Positions 25,409 through 38,880 of a stretch of DNA of 64,000 bases are shown here, one piece after another. Made by a program: the position numbers and the translations under genes. How positions within the stretch are numbered: position 1 is the first letter of the stretch; every line of letters begins with the position of its first letter. This DNA is from Lineus longissimus (taxonomy: Eukaryota; Nemertea; Pilidiophora; Heteronemertea; Lineidae), in the NCBI RefSeq assembly GCF_910592395.1, contig NC_088313.1, forward strand, positions 1,428,501 to 1,492,500. Direction: 5' to 3'. Under the pieces are notes generated by a model, which was not told the DNA's origin, searched no databases, and saw nothing but the letters and a program-made list of their open reading frames with translations.

Positions 25409-25480
25409 GCCGTGATCGTATAGTGGTTAGTACATTGCGTTGTGGCCGCAATAACCCAGGTTCGAATCCTGGTCACGGCA
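25409..25480 (+). tRNA. tRNA-His (GTG), copy 4
   Basis: This is an intact 72-nt His tRNA with anticodon GTG. The 5' flank CTCCTGATTA is shared with later copies, and TTTTT terminates about 10 bases downstream. It belongs to the tandem 0.6 kb units. Confidence 0.97.
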
Positions 25481-25766
25481 CATTTCTTTTTGCAATTGTA
25501 ATACATGACTTTAGAACCCTGGTGTTTTCATCACCTTTTCGTGTGTCATGCAAAATTCTTCAACGTCAATAGGCTTGGGGATAAGCCTTGCTTGGCTATG
25601 CTTTTTTAGTGTGACCAGTTTGTTGACAAAATATGACCCGATATTTTGGGGTTATAAACGTGCTTCGTCAGACACTTGGTCTAATGTCAATACTTAATAC
25701 ATACAGGCTCCTATTAATGCCATCAGTTATGGACTCCGTCTTGAATCGTAACACCAATTGACCAAT

Positions 25767-25949
25767 ATGGTTGAGTATTCTACCGAGAAAACACCTCTGG
25801 AAGTTCAGAAAGATGAAAATTATGCAGGCAAATATCGATACGAATTTGATTCCATCGATGTCGCTGGATTTGTTAATCTAGGGACGAGTGGGCAACTCAT
25901 CAAGGCACCACACTACATGTATTTCAAGGGCTTTTTACAAATTCATTGA
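25767..25949 (+). other. Repeated reading frame, copy 3
   Basis: This 60-codon copy differs from copies 1 and 2 by a few amino-acid changes (for example KYRYEF for SYQYEF and NLGTSG for NQGARG). The frame is intact; product unknown. Confidence 0.3.
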
Positions 25950-26015
25950 GGCTCGTGGAAAGGTTGATTTTGAATGACATTAGTCAACCCCGGGGGACTC
26001 CACATCTCCTGATTA

Positions 26016-26087
26016 GCCGTGATCGTATAGTGGTTAGTACATTGCGTTGTGGCCGCAATAACCCAGGTTCGAATCCTGGTCACGGCA
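26016..26087 (+). tRNA. tRNA-His (GTG), copy 5
   Basis: This is an intact 72-nt His tRNA, identical to copy 4 and 607 bp after it. It has the same flanks and a T-run terminator (TTTTTT). Confidence 0.97.
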
Positions 26088-26374
26088 CATTTCTTTTTTG
26101 CAATTGTAATACATGACTTTAGAACCCCAGTGTTATCATCACCTTTTCGTGTGTCATGCAAGGTTCTTCAACGCCAATAGGCTTGGGGATAAGCCTTGCT
26201 TGGCTATGCTTTTTTAGTGTGACCAGTTTGTTGACAAAATATGACCCGATATTTTGGGGTTATAAACGTGCTTCGTCAGACACTTGGTCTAACGTCAATA
26301 CTCAATACATACAGGCTCCTATTAATGCCATCAGTTATGGACTCCGTCTTGAATCGTAACACCAATTGACCAAT

Positions 26375-26554
26375 ATGGTTGAGTATTCTACCGAGAAAAC
26401 ACCTCTGGAAGTTCAGAAAGATGGAAATGCAGGCAGTTATCGATACGAATTTGATTCCATCGATGTCGCTGGATTTGTTAATCTAGGGACGAGTGGGCAA
26501 CTCATCAAAGCACCACACTACATGTATTTCAAGGGCTTTTTACAAATTCATTGA
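26375..26554 (+). other. Repeated reading frame, copy 4
   Basis: This 59-codon copy has a 3-bp net deletion (DGNAG for DENYAG) that keeps the frame. It is otherwise close to copy 3. Product unknown. Confidence 0.3.
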
Positions 26555-26620
26555 GGCTCTTGGAAAGGTTGATTTTGAATGACATTAGTCAACCCCGGGG
26601 GACTCCACATCTCCTGATTA

Positions 26621-26692
26621 GCCGTGATCGTATAGTGGTTAGTACATTGCGTTGTGGCCGCAATAACCCAGGTTCGAATCCTGGTCACGGCA
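26621..26692 (+). tRNA. tRNA-His (GTG), copy 6
   Basis: This is an intact 72-nt His tRNA, 605 bp after copy 5, with the same unit structure and T-run terminator. Confidence 0.97.
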
Positions 26693-27195
26693 CATTTCTT
26701 TTTGCAATTGTAATACATGACTTTAGAACCCTGGTGTTTTCATCACCTTTTCGTGTGTCATGCAAAATTCTTCAACGTCAATAGGCTTGGGGATAAGCCT
26801 TGCTTGGCGATGCTTTTTTAGTTTGATCAGTTTGTTGACAAAATATGACCCGATATTTTGGGGTTGTAAACGTGCTTCGTCAGACACTTGGTCTAATGTC
26901 AGGACTGAATACATACAGGCGTCGATTCTGCAACTGTCGAACTGACGAACAGTTACGAACGTCAAAGCACGAAGTTTGAAAACGTACTACATCAGAATCT
27001 TTCAATTTCCCTGATTCATCGTACAATTAGTTATTGAAGATTATTTACGAACGTCGCGAAAATGAATGAATTACATGTAGTACATTTCTTGATGACACCA
27101 CAAACCGTCGTCCTTCAAGCATCGTCGGGTTGCGAAACGGCTCCTATTAATGCCATCATGGACTCCGTCTAGAATCGTTACACAAATTGACCAAT

Positions 27196-27372
27196 GTGGC
27201 TGAGTATTCTACCGAGAAAACACCTCTGTAAGTTCAGAAAGACGAAAATCATGCAGGCAGTTATCAATACGAATTTGATTCCATCGATGTCGCTGGATTG
27301 GTGAATCAAGAGGCAAGTGGGCAACTCATCAAGGCGCCACACTATTTCAAGGGCTTTTTACAAATTCATTGA
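27196..27372 (+). pseudogene. Repeated reading frame, copy 5, broken
   Basis: This copy has lost the start (ATG to GTG at 27196) and has a TAA at codon 12 (27229-27231) where the others have GAA. It shows that at least one unit does not encode the product. Confidence 0.45.
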
Positions 27373-27438
27373 GGCTCGTGGAAAGGTTGACTTTGAAAGA
27401 CATAAGTCAACTCGGGGGACTCCCACATCTCCTGATTA

Positions 27439-27510
27439 GCCGTGATCGTATAGTGGTTAGTACATTGCGTTGTGGCCGCAATAACCCAGGTTCGAATCCT
27501 GGTCACGGCA
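27439..27510 (+). tRNA. tRNA-His (GTG), copy 7
   Basis: This is an intact 72-nt His tRNA followed by TTTTTTT. It lies 818 bp after copy 6, because this unit also contains the outer flank sequence seen near 24200-24390. Confidence 0.97.
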
Positions 27511-27594
27511 CATTTTTTTGGCAATTTTAATACATGGAAAGGTTGACTTTGAAAGACATCAGTCAACTCGGGGGACTTTCACATCTCCTGATTA

Positions 27595-27666
27595 GCCGTG
27601 ATCGTATAGTGGTTAGTACATTGCGTTGTGGCCGCAATAACCCAGGTTCGAATCCTGGTCACGGCA
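27595..27666 (+). tRNA. tRNA-His (GTG), copy 8
   Basis: This is an intact 72-nt His tRNA only 156 bp after copy 7. It is a short partial duplication that copied the tRNA and about 80 bp of 5' flank without the reading frame seen in other units. Confidence 0.97.
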
Positions 27667-30600
27667 CATTTCTTTTTGCAATTGTAATACATGACTTTAG
27701 AACCCTGGTGTTTTTATCACCTTTTCGTGTGTCATGCAAGGTTCTTCGACGTGTGGAAAAGCCTTGCTTGGCGATGCTTTTTTAGTGTGACCAGTTTGTT
27801 GACAAAATATGACCCGATTATTTTGGGGTTATAAACGTGCTTCGTCAGACACTTGGTCGTATGTCAGGACTGAATACATACAGGCGACGATTCTGCAAGC
27901 CAGAAAATCTCGTCGTATAAACGTCTATTGGAAATGTTAGGATCTCAGGATGGTTGGCAATGATGGCGACAAATAGGTTGATACTTATCAGAAAAAAATG
28001 GCTGTAGTTCGCGGCATTGTGCCCTCCATCTCCATCATTGATCTAGAAAGAGGCTGCCACAAGTTTGATTTCTCTATTGCCCTAATCACATCACCAACAC
28101 CGTGAAATCAACGTTACACCCAATTATCCGATTTACCGTTCCTAACTAGCACGTGTCTGCCTAATTAGGGTATAAACATCCCGTGGACGTTGTCAGACCG
28201 CGGACAGGCACCACTTAATGTGCGTTTGATATCGCTCCAATTGAAAGTGATTTTATGGCAATCTTTTCATCAAGAAAGCTAGCGTCCCCAAGAGTGTCAA
28301 TTATCTAAGACAGGACCGTATTAGCCGGGATATTATCCACATTATTTTCCCTCTATCCTTCCTCTCTTTTCACCTATGTCTCGCGATATCTCATTATACC
28401 GTAACGCGCGCGCTACTCTGCGTCAAAATGTTACATTCTGAGGAAATAGCGCTCCAATTTGGTATAATTAACGAACAAAACGCCTGACAACCCGCTCTTC
28501 CTTGCAGAAAATTATAGTAATATCTCTTAATCGACTGCCTTCCTGAGTTCTCGGTCCGTTCCGGCTGGTAATTGCCCGTTCCGACAGGATCTATTAATTC
28601 GCTATCACGATCAGCGTCAGTCTATAAGCTAGCGCCTCATTCAGAGGGGGCCACCTCAAAATTAGGGAGGTGCGAAGCATGATTTTCCGTCATTGTTTCT
28701 CTAAGGTATTGACAATCATGGCCTCTTTAGAACCATATGCACGTACTATAATTCGATAGAATGCATTAGGATCGGACACGTTTTCCAGGGGGACATTTTC
28801 TACCTCTACACGGGCTCCAAACAAGCTTTGTACATCTGTGTCATTAAAAGTTTTCTGACTGAAAAATGACCCGGTGTAAAAGTAAAAAGTGTCCCGCCTA
28901 GAAAAAGTGTCCGGGCCTATTGTATTCTGACAGATTATGGCATATGGTTCTATGGAGGCAATGACCGTCAATAGCTCAGCGCATAATAGAATCCTTTGTT
29001 CCCGGACATTTTATCCTAGGACATTTTAAACTTCTACACCGGCACTAAAAGAGGACTCTTCAAAGTACACATCATCATCATCATCATCATCATCACAATC
29101 ATCGTCATTATCATCATCACCATCATCATAATCATCATCATTATCAAGGCGTCTTGGGCCAGAACTGAGGCTTTCATTTTGGTCTAATGAAACTGTACAG
29201 TGCTCCGGCTCAGAAGTACCCATCTCAATTATGGGCACAATCTCAAAAAAAGAAGATTATTACATTATGTTGGCTTCAGTCGGACTTGAGAAGGTCCCTG
29301 AGATACAATGCCGGTTGTGGAAACCGAGAGGCCGCTAATATACAATCAGGAAGGGCGGGGAATAACATTCACACTCCAAATCATCTATTCCTGAATAGAA
29401 TCTGTCGTTTCCGATACATTATTAAAGGTTTGTTATTAGGGGAGGGATACTCACTGTGTCTCTCTGGGGAGCTTAGCTCAAACTAAGGATCCGCTGCGAT
29501 TTGCGCCGACGATAATGGACCATCCAAAATGTGGAATCGGCAATCAGGGTCTATCAAAAATGCAAAATCGACAATTATGACCCAGCGATTGGCATCCGGA
29601 ATAAAGGAATCTTTATTCCCGGGACTATAGGAGTCTGTTGGGAGTGATTGTTCAGGGAGTGATTGATACACACGATTACGTATCGGTTGATCGCACAATA
29701 GGCCGGTTTCGCGAACCTTGCGCATTAATTAGTGGCAGAACTATCCACGCCATGATAGCCGCTGCTCGCGCCATTTTAACTATGGTCGGCCATGTTGAAA
29801 GCTAAGCGCGCCAATTGAGATTAGATCAACACATTTCCTCCAAAATGGAGAAGTTGCCAAGTTAAATTCTGCGGCTTATTTTCACCTTTGAGAAGAATTA
29901 TTACTTCCTTTCTAAATGGTATCTTTTTAGTCAGGTGCTAATTAGCTGCAGTTCGTTGTCTTGGTATTACGTATCGACATCCTGGCGACGCTGGTGTACG
30001 AAGTGAACTCGTCTGCCCGAGGCAGATGCCAGCCAGGAGAAGTACGTGGGGACGGGAGGGCACAGCCAGTAACATGGGAATGCGGTGCCGACCAGGACTC
30101 ATCTCGTCCAGTTATCTTGATCGCCGTGTTGAAGAAAAAAAAGTGATGTCCTTTCCCAGCCACCGTAGATCGCTGAGGGACTATCGTGGTGTAATTGTCC
30201 TCATTATTATTCCTATCGAGATAACCATTCAGCCATGTTTGATTGATGTCACGAGGTAATTGAAACAAATGGTGGGGTACTGCTAAAAGATGGAAGCGGA
30301 CTCAGCTGGTTGGTTGGTCCGAAGTTCATTAGCCGGGCGATTAGCGGAGCCTTGTGAGGAGGGGTCAGTCTCTTTGTTGGTGAATTATCTTGTTAAGGAA
30401 CGGCTCCTGGAATTGCTTGCCCTTTTTTGATGAATTAACCCATCATGTGGAGGCCACTGCCGGCGAAATAAAGGAAGCCTGGGAACCTTCCTTTGCTTCG
30501 GGTAATCAAACAGACAACGCTTTTGGAGAAAGACAACAACTCAAAGACCATATGCATGGAAATGGGAAAAATCCAGGGAAAAGTTAGAGAACCTTTCTCA

Positions 30601-33600
30601 GGGATACGTATGACTGCCTGCCCTCCCTCACCTCGTTAGAAGAAAATGATGCACCCATGACAGCTTTGATAATGAATCGTTTATTATGAAACGGCTGAAC
30701 AAGCTAAGTCCCATCATTATCTTAGTCTCCAGAGGTCATTCCATTTTGACCAAGGTCATGCGGCGATTGTGGATCTATGTAAATCAGGCAGTGACCTTCA
30801 GTTGATGCAAAACAGTGACTTCAAGTTATCAGATTAGAAATTAATTGAAAGAATGAAATTATGTGGAACAAAGGTGAACCTCACCTTGATGTAAAGATGA
30901 GGAATACAGGAGCCTATTACAAGATGGACACAGTTACAATGTTAAACTATACCGGCTCGAAATAAATCGTTGGTCGTAATTCAGCTCCTTTTTATTGCAT
31001 GTTTACGCCGGGACTAATTTGCTAAAGGTGTTAGTATTGTGACATTAACTGACTGAATCATTACAGTTTTTGATAAGGCCAGCTCCCGTATCACCAAACC
31101 GTCTCCCCTTGCAATAAAAAGGAAGATATGATACCGGCCCGTGTACGTTAATGTACCATGACCTGCCTCTTCCATGTGAGCAATTAAATGGTGCAAGGTA
31201 AGCCCAATTTATTGCCTTTATCTCTAGCTAAGATTTGAAGGTTTTCCAGCTGGGGAAAGCAATGAATTGGTGGCTAGGGCTAAATACTGTGTTTCATTAT
31301 GGCAGCTAGAATTTGGAGCTTGCTTCATATTGAATTCTGACAGTATGCAATTTGTGTAGTTTATTGAATGATGACGTCTTAATTGCATAGCAAATCTGGA
31401 AGAAGTGACTAAATGCCGCTGTAACACGTGGTCCCGCTTAAGCACGCAATTAGGAGACGCAAAACTGATTGAAGACATTTTCTTGGTACATGTACTTCCT
31501 CAATGGTTTTGTATTCGTTTGAACTAAGATAACCGCCGGACTGGAATGGTCCAGCCTCAACTTGCCTTGCTTATGTACCACTATGTACAAGCGTCCAGGA
31601 CTATTCCACCCAAGGAGGAGAGTCCATAGGTCATCTTCGTTGTTATGCAGGGTATGTCAAGAGCACGTTTTCCCTTCGCTCTTTGAAGGTAACTGGCAGG
31701 TTTCGCAATCCGTTCGAACGACGAAATACAATGTCTAATTCTATACCTCGTAAACCCGATTCTCATCCAGAAAGCGATGCTACATCCGTTGAGAAAATGT
31801 GAGAGTTTTGGTTGGTTCATCGAGGTCAACGTTGTTGATCTTGCCTACAGTTCGTACTAAAGAGAAAACATTAATCACCCAAACCATAGCTATTTAAACC
31901 GTCTGTCATCACCTCCAATTTACACCATTTGCGAACAGGTGAAACAATTTATACCAAAAACAAACCTTTCCTCTTAATTGCTTACGTTTTTTAACTGCGC
32001 TTGCGCAGGTCAAAGATTACCGCGTGACAGGTCATAAATTGGGTATTGCTGATGGAACGAATATGATAAACGAACGTCGGGCGAGGCCATGCCGTTATTT
32101 CGTTCTACAAATCATTTGCCGAAACTCACGCCTAAAGTAGCCCACAGTAATGTTATTTTTTCGAATGTGATTTCTGTCTAGAAATTATGTTTCAGCTACC
32201 GGAATAGTAATCTTGGCTCAGCCCCTTTTTGGGGGGAAAATTTCCCGATGAGAGATGAATCTCGTTCAGTGCCACACTGGGTTGTTATGAGGATGTCCTT
32301 GGCCATAATCGACTGGAACAGGGAGTAGAAGGCAGCCCTTAAGACCATTAAAAAAAGATCTTTAGAAAGATCGAACGAAGTACCACAGCCGAGACAGGAC
32401 CTTCGTACGACGCTGTTCCGGCGGACAGACTGTGAAACCTGTCTGTCATTAGATATTACCCGCGCCGGGCAAGTAACGTCTAGTTTACTTTGCTGGATGT
32501 TTTCATAAGTTCCCTTGACAATCACACAACATATTTTGACAAACCATTTCAAGTAATTAGCAAGGCATTAGGGAGATTGTTTCGCACACGACAACCAGCC
32601 TGTGATGAAAACTGAATTTATTTGTCAGATCCTCATGGGACAGAGCCTGCTGAGTGCGTTATTCCAAGGTGCTCAAAAAGCTTAGTGACTTAGAGGATTG
32701 GGGCAGGCTGTATTACTATGGTTGTATGCTGGTCTATACCTTTTGTCGCTAATTGATTTCAATCTCGACGGCACTGCATCAGGAGATGAACATCGACTAC
32801 GTCCCGAGCCAGCCTGTTTCGTCCCCAAGTACGTGAGGGATGCCGCGGCATCGAGGCCATCACAAGGCCGCCATAACCAATCGATGGAGACCCGACCGAC
32901 CAACTGAAAATATGCGATATTTTAGCCCGTATCCAGCTATGTAGGTCACCGAAATCCTTAATAGAAAGTAGGAGCTTCTTGCTCTCAGTTCGACAGCGGC
33001 AGATTCTGTCACATTGTTCATTGTTATAAGACGTTTGAGTTAATAGATTTAGAGTTAACTAATTTAGATAAGAGAAAAGGGAACTAATTTCTTTAGAAAT
33101 TTGCGTACGTAAATGGGCAATAAACTGTTTGAGAGCGAAACTGCACCACATGTTAATAAACTCTTACGGCCACTAACGGCCACCCCCTCAAAAGATTTAA
33201 TCAACCCTTAAGTATCACCCCCGCCAAGTATTTAACCACGTGGCCCATGCTCCCTCGATCAGCGCCCTTAAGGGTCCGCGCGAGCCAATTTATACCCTGG
33301 CTTTATCAAGTAAATGATGTTCGCACCATAATGCTGGCCAAGGGCCATAAATACATCATATTTCAAAGCAGTTAGGATTTTCTCAAATACCTTATCATCT
33401 GGTCGCTTATCAAGAAGAAATTAAAATACACATAGCTTAACAATAAATCCTGCTGCTCAGTCTATCAGACATTTCATCATCAAATCAGAAATGCATTTAT
33501 TTACTCCAATTAGTAACTCGTAATGATGTGTTTATACTGGAAGCCATTGTGTCCAAACTTTCAATGGTAATTTAGAAATACATTCATTTTGCATTAATAG

Positions 33601-34559
33601 CACTTTGCGGATATTTGCCCAGTAATAAAGCACTTGTGGTGTCTAAGTGAATTAGAAACACATTATAAATGTCCTTTGTGTTAGCTTTAATTAATGCGTC
33701 AGTTTGCAGTTTTGCTGATCCTTGCCGTCCTGCAGAGTTAAAGGGTAAATTAAAGATGTACGCTGTTCGTATTTATGGGTGGGTAAAGAAAACAGAAATG
33801 CACAATGCCGTAGTGCGGTTTTCACGCATGCAAAATTTGCTAAAACTTTGACATTGAGCGGATGACTGAGAAATCGGGGGCCGTGATCACCCGCGTTCAT
33901 GTCTACTCTAAATCATTCCCCATAATAGGGTACAGCGTGCTACACTCGCAAACTGTGAGCTATTGACCCACAAGGCTCCGACCTCATCAGCTTTCCAGTA
34001 TTCTGACTCGTGTCACACAACACCGGGACTACGCGGTCTCGTGCGCCGTCACTAATCAAATTGGTTAACGTCCTCTTTAATTTCATACCATAACTGAAGT
34101 GTTTAATCAAAACCGCCATTTGTTAATATTTGCCTGGGAAATATCGCCACATCACCATCGATCAAAACATTAATGCAATTATGAAATTACAAAATCGTCC
34201 AATGACGCGGAAAATATTCGCGAGACTAAACATGGCGGCAAAGTGAGAAAAACACCGGGCTAATTTTCCCGACCCTGCTAAGCAGGCTGTATTAGACTGC
34301 GATGGTGATTTAGATTGCACGGTAGGTTGATCAGGGAGTCGGGAATTGATGTCAGAATGATAATTACAAGACATCTAGTTCATTCCTGTTCGCTGAACGC
34401 ATCATTAAGCGAAATGTCTGCGATGGCCGCTAGGCGGCGTTGAATTCAACTCTGTATTCTTCAGCACGCAGTTTGATGTTATGTCTCGCCAATCCAGAAG
34501 TATTAAGGTAGCAGGAAGGGTTGGGCGTTTGTGGTTTCTGAGTCTGAGGGGGTTGGTGT
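27667..34559. other. Intergenic between the tRNA array and the foldback
   Basis: The last partial array unit ends near 27900. Short inverted segments around GTGTCCGGGCC and CCCGGACATTTT occur at about 28880-29035 and may be a decayed element. No exon was recognised. Confidence 0.45.
29060..29150 (+). repeat. CATCAT-type microsatellite
   Basis: Interrupted repeats of ATC/ATT triplets. The Asp-rich minus-strand frame across it is produced by the repeat. Confidence 0.9.
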
Positions 34560-34623
34560 CTGTTGACTGTGCTTTAAGAGAGACTAGGCATGCCGCCAGT
34601 CTCTCTTAAAGCACAGTCAACAG
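34560..34623. repeat. Perfect 26-bp foldback with 12-base loop
   Basis: The arms 34560-34585 and 34598-34623 are perfectly complementary (TGTTGACTGTGCTTTAAGAG and so on). The loop contains the palindrome GGCATGCC. It could form a cruciform or a hairpin RNA, or be the remnant of a foldback element. Confidence 0.93.
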
Positions 34624-36011
34624 GCATTTGGTCTCAGTATTTGTGGACAAGTCCAATAATAAGTGACGGTGACCCGTTATAAATGTTTCGCCAGCTTCGT
34701 TTTTTTGCCGCTACGCGGCGCTTTGGGCCCTTGCGTCAAGCAATCGGGCGACTCATATTTAGAATCGAGTAGTCAGCATGAATTACGAAATTCGCACGGA
34801 ACCTTCTAAGCTAAAAGTGCGCGTTCTCTATCAAAATTACTCATACTTCAGCAAAGAAACGGCTGCAGACTCGATTCACGGCAAAGATGGTAGTTGCATT
34901 GACTGGACCATCAAGACGATGTGGGACGAATAGTTGCCCCCCCCCCCCCACCCCTTGTATTTGTCAGAAATAAGAATATCACAGACGAATTTCTGGATTT
35001 TTGCAATAAATATCAAAACAGTCACAGGCAGACAGCGAAGTAGGCCTACATGTAAACGTTGCACGAAATGGCCGACGTCGAGGTTGTAAATGGCTAGGGT
35101 ACAACACACGGTTACCGACTAAACGAAAATGTTGGAAAATGCAACAAAAAACAAAAAAAGGAAGATGCCATCTATTCGCATTAAAAGACACGATGTTTCA
35201 AAGGTGTGATCTGACAAAATTTGACATCATCTATTGACTTATACCGATGATCCTCCCCGCCCGTTCCTTACAGATAAGGCACAATCAGTGCAGAATGACA
35301 CTACTTAAGATCGTGTAACAGAATCCCACGCGCTCCAAGGTGCGACTGTGACAAACTCGCGACAACACCATTATCCGCCCTCCCGTTCCTCACAAGATAA
35401 GCCAATCCGCTCCACCAAATGTGTCCAAAACTGACACTGTTATTAGCTATTAACATCTTAACCTCTTCCCTCTACCATAACGACCCATCCGCGTCATAAT
35501 CCGACAATATTTCCCAATATGTAAACATCTGACTCTACTAATACGGGCCTCTGTTTTAGCGCGATATTGTCTTTTTACTGTCTTATTACTTCGCGACTTT
35601 CCTGACAAATCACCAATTTCGCATTGTCTGGTGTAAAAGAGGCTTTGTGTGATCATAATTTACCAATGAGCTAGAGTTTATCTTAATATTCTACTCTGAA
35701 TAAATCATCCTTTTCGGCTCAGGACAGACAAGATTCTGGGCAAACATGGCGCATTCTGTCCCTCAAGATTGAGATACTGAAAGTAAACACACGGATGAAC
35801 CGGAATCATTCGGGGTTCATCGAAACCATGCGGGATCACTCGTAGTGTCGTTGAGGAACCTTAACATTATCGCCATGTGAAACACACAATTTAGAGAGAA
35901 AAAAACGTAAATCCAGAGATGAGGACATCAGAATAAAGGGTCAAGAAAATACGCTTTGATGGCAAGTGTATAGTGGTGGCATCATTCCTACTGGCCCAGG
36001 CTAGAGGGAAA

Positions 36012-36083
36012 TTCCCTTTAGCTCAGTCGGTAGAGTGATGGCCTTATAAGCTAGAGGTCCCGGGTTCAATCCCCGGTTGGACC
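36012..36083 (+). pseudogene. tRNA-like sequence (probable tRNA-derived SINE or pseudogene)
   Basis: A perfect A box (TAGCTCAGTCGG, 36019-36030) and B box (GGTTCAATCCC, 36063-36073) are present, and the T arm pairs fully (CCGGG/CCCGG). The anticodon loop could read TAT. The 5' bases do not pair with the 3' TTGGACC, so the acceptor stem is missing. T-rich sequence (TTTTTT) follows about 10 bases later. Confidence 0.65.
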
Positions 36084-38880
36084 TTGATGTTTTTTCTCTG
36101 TTACACAAGCAATACGGTGTGACTCGAGAATCAGCTTTTTGGCGAGCAACAAAAACAGCGCGGTAATTTGTTTCAAAGCATCCAACCAGATTAAACTCAA
36201 AGCAAGACGAACATAAAAGGATACCACAAAGTCGTCTTAAATGGCCACACAACCTCAGGCAATCAGCACTTTTAGAGAAAGTAAAATAATCAGATTCGAG
36301 TTTGAATGATTCAATAAATTATTTCAAAAGTTTAAAACCGGTTATTTTCGACCAACAACAATAGATAATGATTGGCCTCCCGTAAACGAGCTTATTGAAA
36401 CATAATCTCGAAACCGCGATTTCCAGATTTAATTTTCAAATGAAGATTCGTTCAATTATGAAATTCAAGGTGCATAAACGAAATCGTCAGATGTGTCTGG
36501 ATCCTCTTATAATCTATTTATTTGTCTTAACTTTGCGATGATTTAGCCAATCTGGTTTCAAGATTTTCAATCGTCGCTTTCGACGTGGGGTTCGAGAGTA
36601 ATCAGTTTAAATGACACCCGGATTACTGCGCTGGAGGACTGTTTGCCCGAGGCAGCGCAGAACAAGCTGCACTGCCGGCCCAGTCTGCTGGCTCTCATGG
36701 CACTTTCTCCTAATGTTCTCCAACAGTCCCCTCCCCAAGGCGCTTAAAGATGAGCTACCGGGAGCAGAAAACAATTCCAGCTCCGGGCGACCAAAATGTC
36801 CCCCGGAGCGCTGAGACATTGACTTGCGCTTAACTCGTTTGACGCTCCGAGCTATTATGTATCACTGAAGGGGGCGCTTTCCAAGATGGCTGCCAGTCTC
36901 TCCGCTGACCATCAGCAACCAGATGGTCTCTAAGAATAATAGTTTGGTCTGCTGAGTCATTATTTCCAAGTCGCGAAAGATATCCAAGCGTATAATTATC
37001 AGCAGCGCAGCTTTAAGCAGATTCTACGATTTCTCTTTTTTAAGCCACACCTTCGGGATGTGACCTGTTACCACCTCAAGTTCTGCGAAAAATGCTGTTA
37101 TTAATGGTGCCACTGGGAGATTAAAAACCCAGGTTCATTTTCAAGATTTTTCAATTTTCTTTACTTTGATGCCTTGCCCTCGGCAATACCAAATTTAGTT
37201 CTTTGGGATTTTCAAGGGCAGTCATAACCATCTTCAAGGTCGCGAGCCAACAATGTTCTGTTTGAACAATGCCGATGTGTTGTTTCTTCCGATTCAAGAA
37301 GCAAAGACAATGGTATCAGAATGACCCTGGTAGTCAATTTATTACTTTTGCAACCTTTAAACTTATGACATGTTTGACGGACCTTGTCATTTCTTGCTGC
37401 TGAGTATCTCCCAAATTCCTTTTCTCACGATCGACTCGGCAAAACAGATGCAATTGACCTTATCATGCCATTACACCTAAACCGGCAGATGTACATTCAT
37501 GTACTAGCAAGTATAGATTAATCCATGCTTGGTACTCGTTACTACTTCCAAAAGCTGATGGTGTCCATAACGAGTTAGTGACATAAAAGCAATTAAAGTG
37601 ATTGATTGGTTAATATAGATATAAATCAGATTTTACGATCTTCATTTCATTAAATCTTCGATAGACTCCGCACAATTCAACACTGTTACAATCACTTATA
37701 TATATAGCAATAGAAATTTCGTTTAAAAGTATTTCAGGGGCGACCCCAAACACATTTACTAATATTCGAAGCGTGAGGAGGCATAATCCGGTAAGATCAA
37801 TATCATCATTATTTATATATAAATCTAATAAAATCTTACTTCATTCTCTGCTAAATATCAGATAGATTGTAAACATTAGTTAAAATGCGTTGGTTCCACC
37901 TTTTGATGGATGAAACATAGGCAAATCGATGTACTGTGAATGTACGTGATCTGCAGCCCAAGTATGTATGAACAGGGCAATATGTTCGCGTACAAGAACA
38001 AATGTGATACACTGATCCAGTGTAATTTGTACACATATCGTTTTCTAGTTATGATGACATACCCGTTAACGTCGCACAATGACGATTCGCTTACAAGCGC
38101 TCGGACAATGCCCACCACGTAGCCGCCCCGGTCCGAGACACCTTTTCATTCGAGATTGATAGAAGAAGATGTATGGCCACTTTTCTTTTTCTTTTGTAAT
38201 TGCGGGAAGATTTAGAAACTATTTGGCCGTCATTTTGCGCTGGCACGGCCTGGTCACGGTAGCTGGGCTCCTAATTCTCAAAGAGCAAATAAGATATCAC
38301 AATTTAGGCACGCACAATCGCAACACAATCGGCGAAGCGTTTAGGGTCCTGGCCTGACACCTGGGTTTCTCAAGCACCGGCTTGAAAAAAAGAAAATTTA
38401 TGATACCGTTAAATAGCGTTCTTGGACAAGATAATTCGCAGGTTTTGACAATAATCACGATTTTACCCAAATAGCTGTTGCAAAGTTTACCTTCGCCTCG
38501 GTTGTAAGGTTTAACAAATGACCAGTTGTCGGGCCGTGTAGTGGCAAAAAGTTACTTTCTTTGGCAATTTGGCGGTGAAGAGTGGAGCAGTGATGCAAAA
38601 ATGTACCAATCTTTTCATTTTAGACTGGAGTTGTGTTTCGATTTGTATCCCTCGTGGGGCTATTCATACCAGAACTGTTCGGGGACCGAACGCAGAAAGC
38701 CTAGTTGCGTCCGTGGAATTTCCCTGTTTCGAATGTCAATATTGGAGTTGCATTCAAAACGTATTTTACAATGTGTAGGTTTATATTATATTCTTGTGAA
38801 TTTCAGAAGATGTCTTATACTGATACTCTCATACCATAGAATTTCCTAGACATGTCTAAAACCTCAACGAATTCAACATC

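Larger units (their letters stand above)
24390..27666 (+). repeat. Tandem array of tRNA-His units
   Basis: Head-to-tail units are spaced 716, 607, 605, 818 and 156 bp (tRNA start to tRNA start). Each full unit has a segment starting GGCTCCTATTAATGCC, a 58-60-codon reading frame, a tRNA-His and a trailing segment containing CACCTTTTCGTGTGTCATG. Sequences at about 24198-24390 recur at about 26950-27139, so the array was built by at least two rounds of duplication, probably unequal crossing-over. Confidence 0.93.

Noticed and set aside
24390-27666. CRISPR-like array of regularly spaced repeats
   Set aside because: The repeats are complete tRNA-His genes in 0.6-0.8 kb duplicated units of eukaryotic type.
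29026-29238. Asp-rich minus-strand frame as an acidic protein
   Set aside because: It is the translation of a CATCAT microsatellite.
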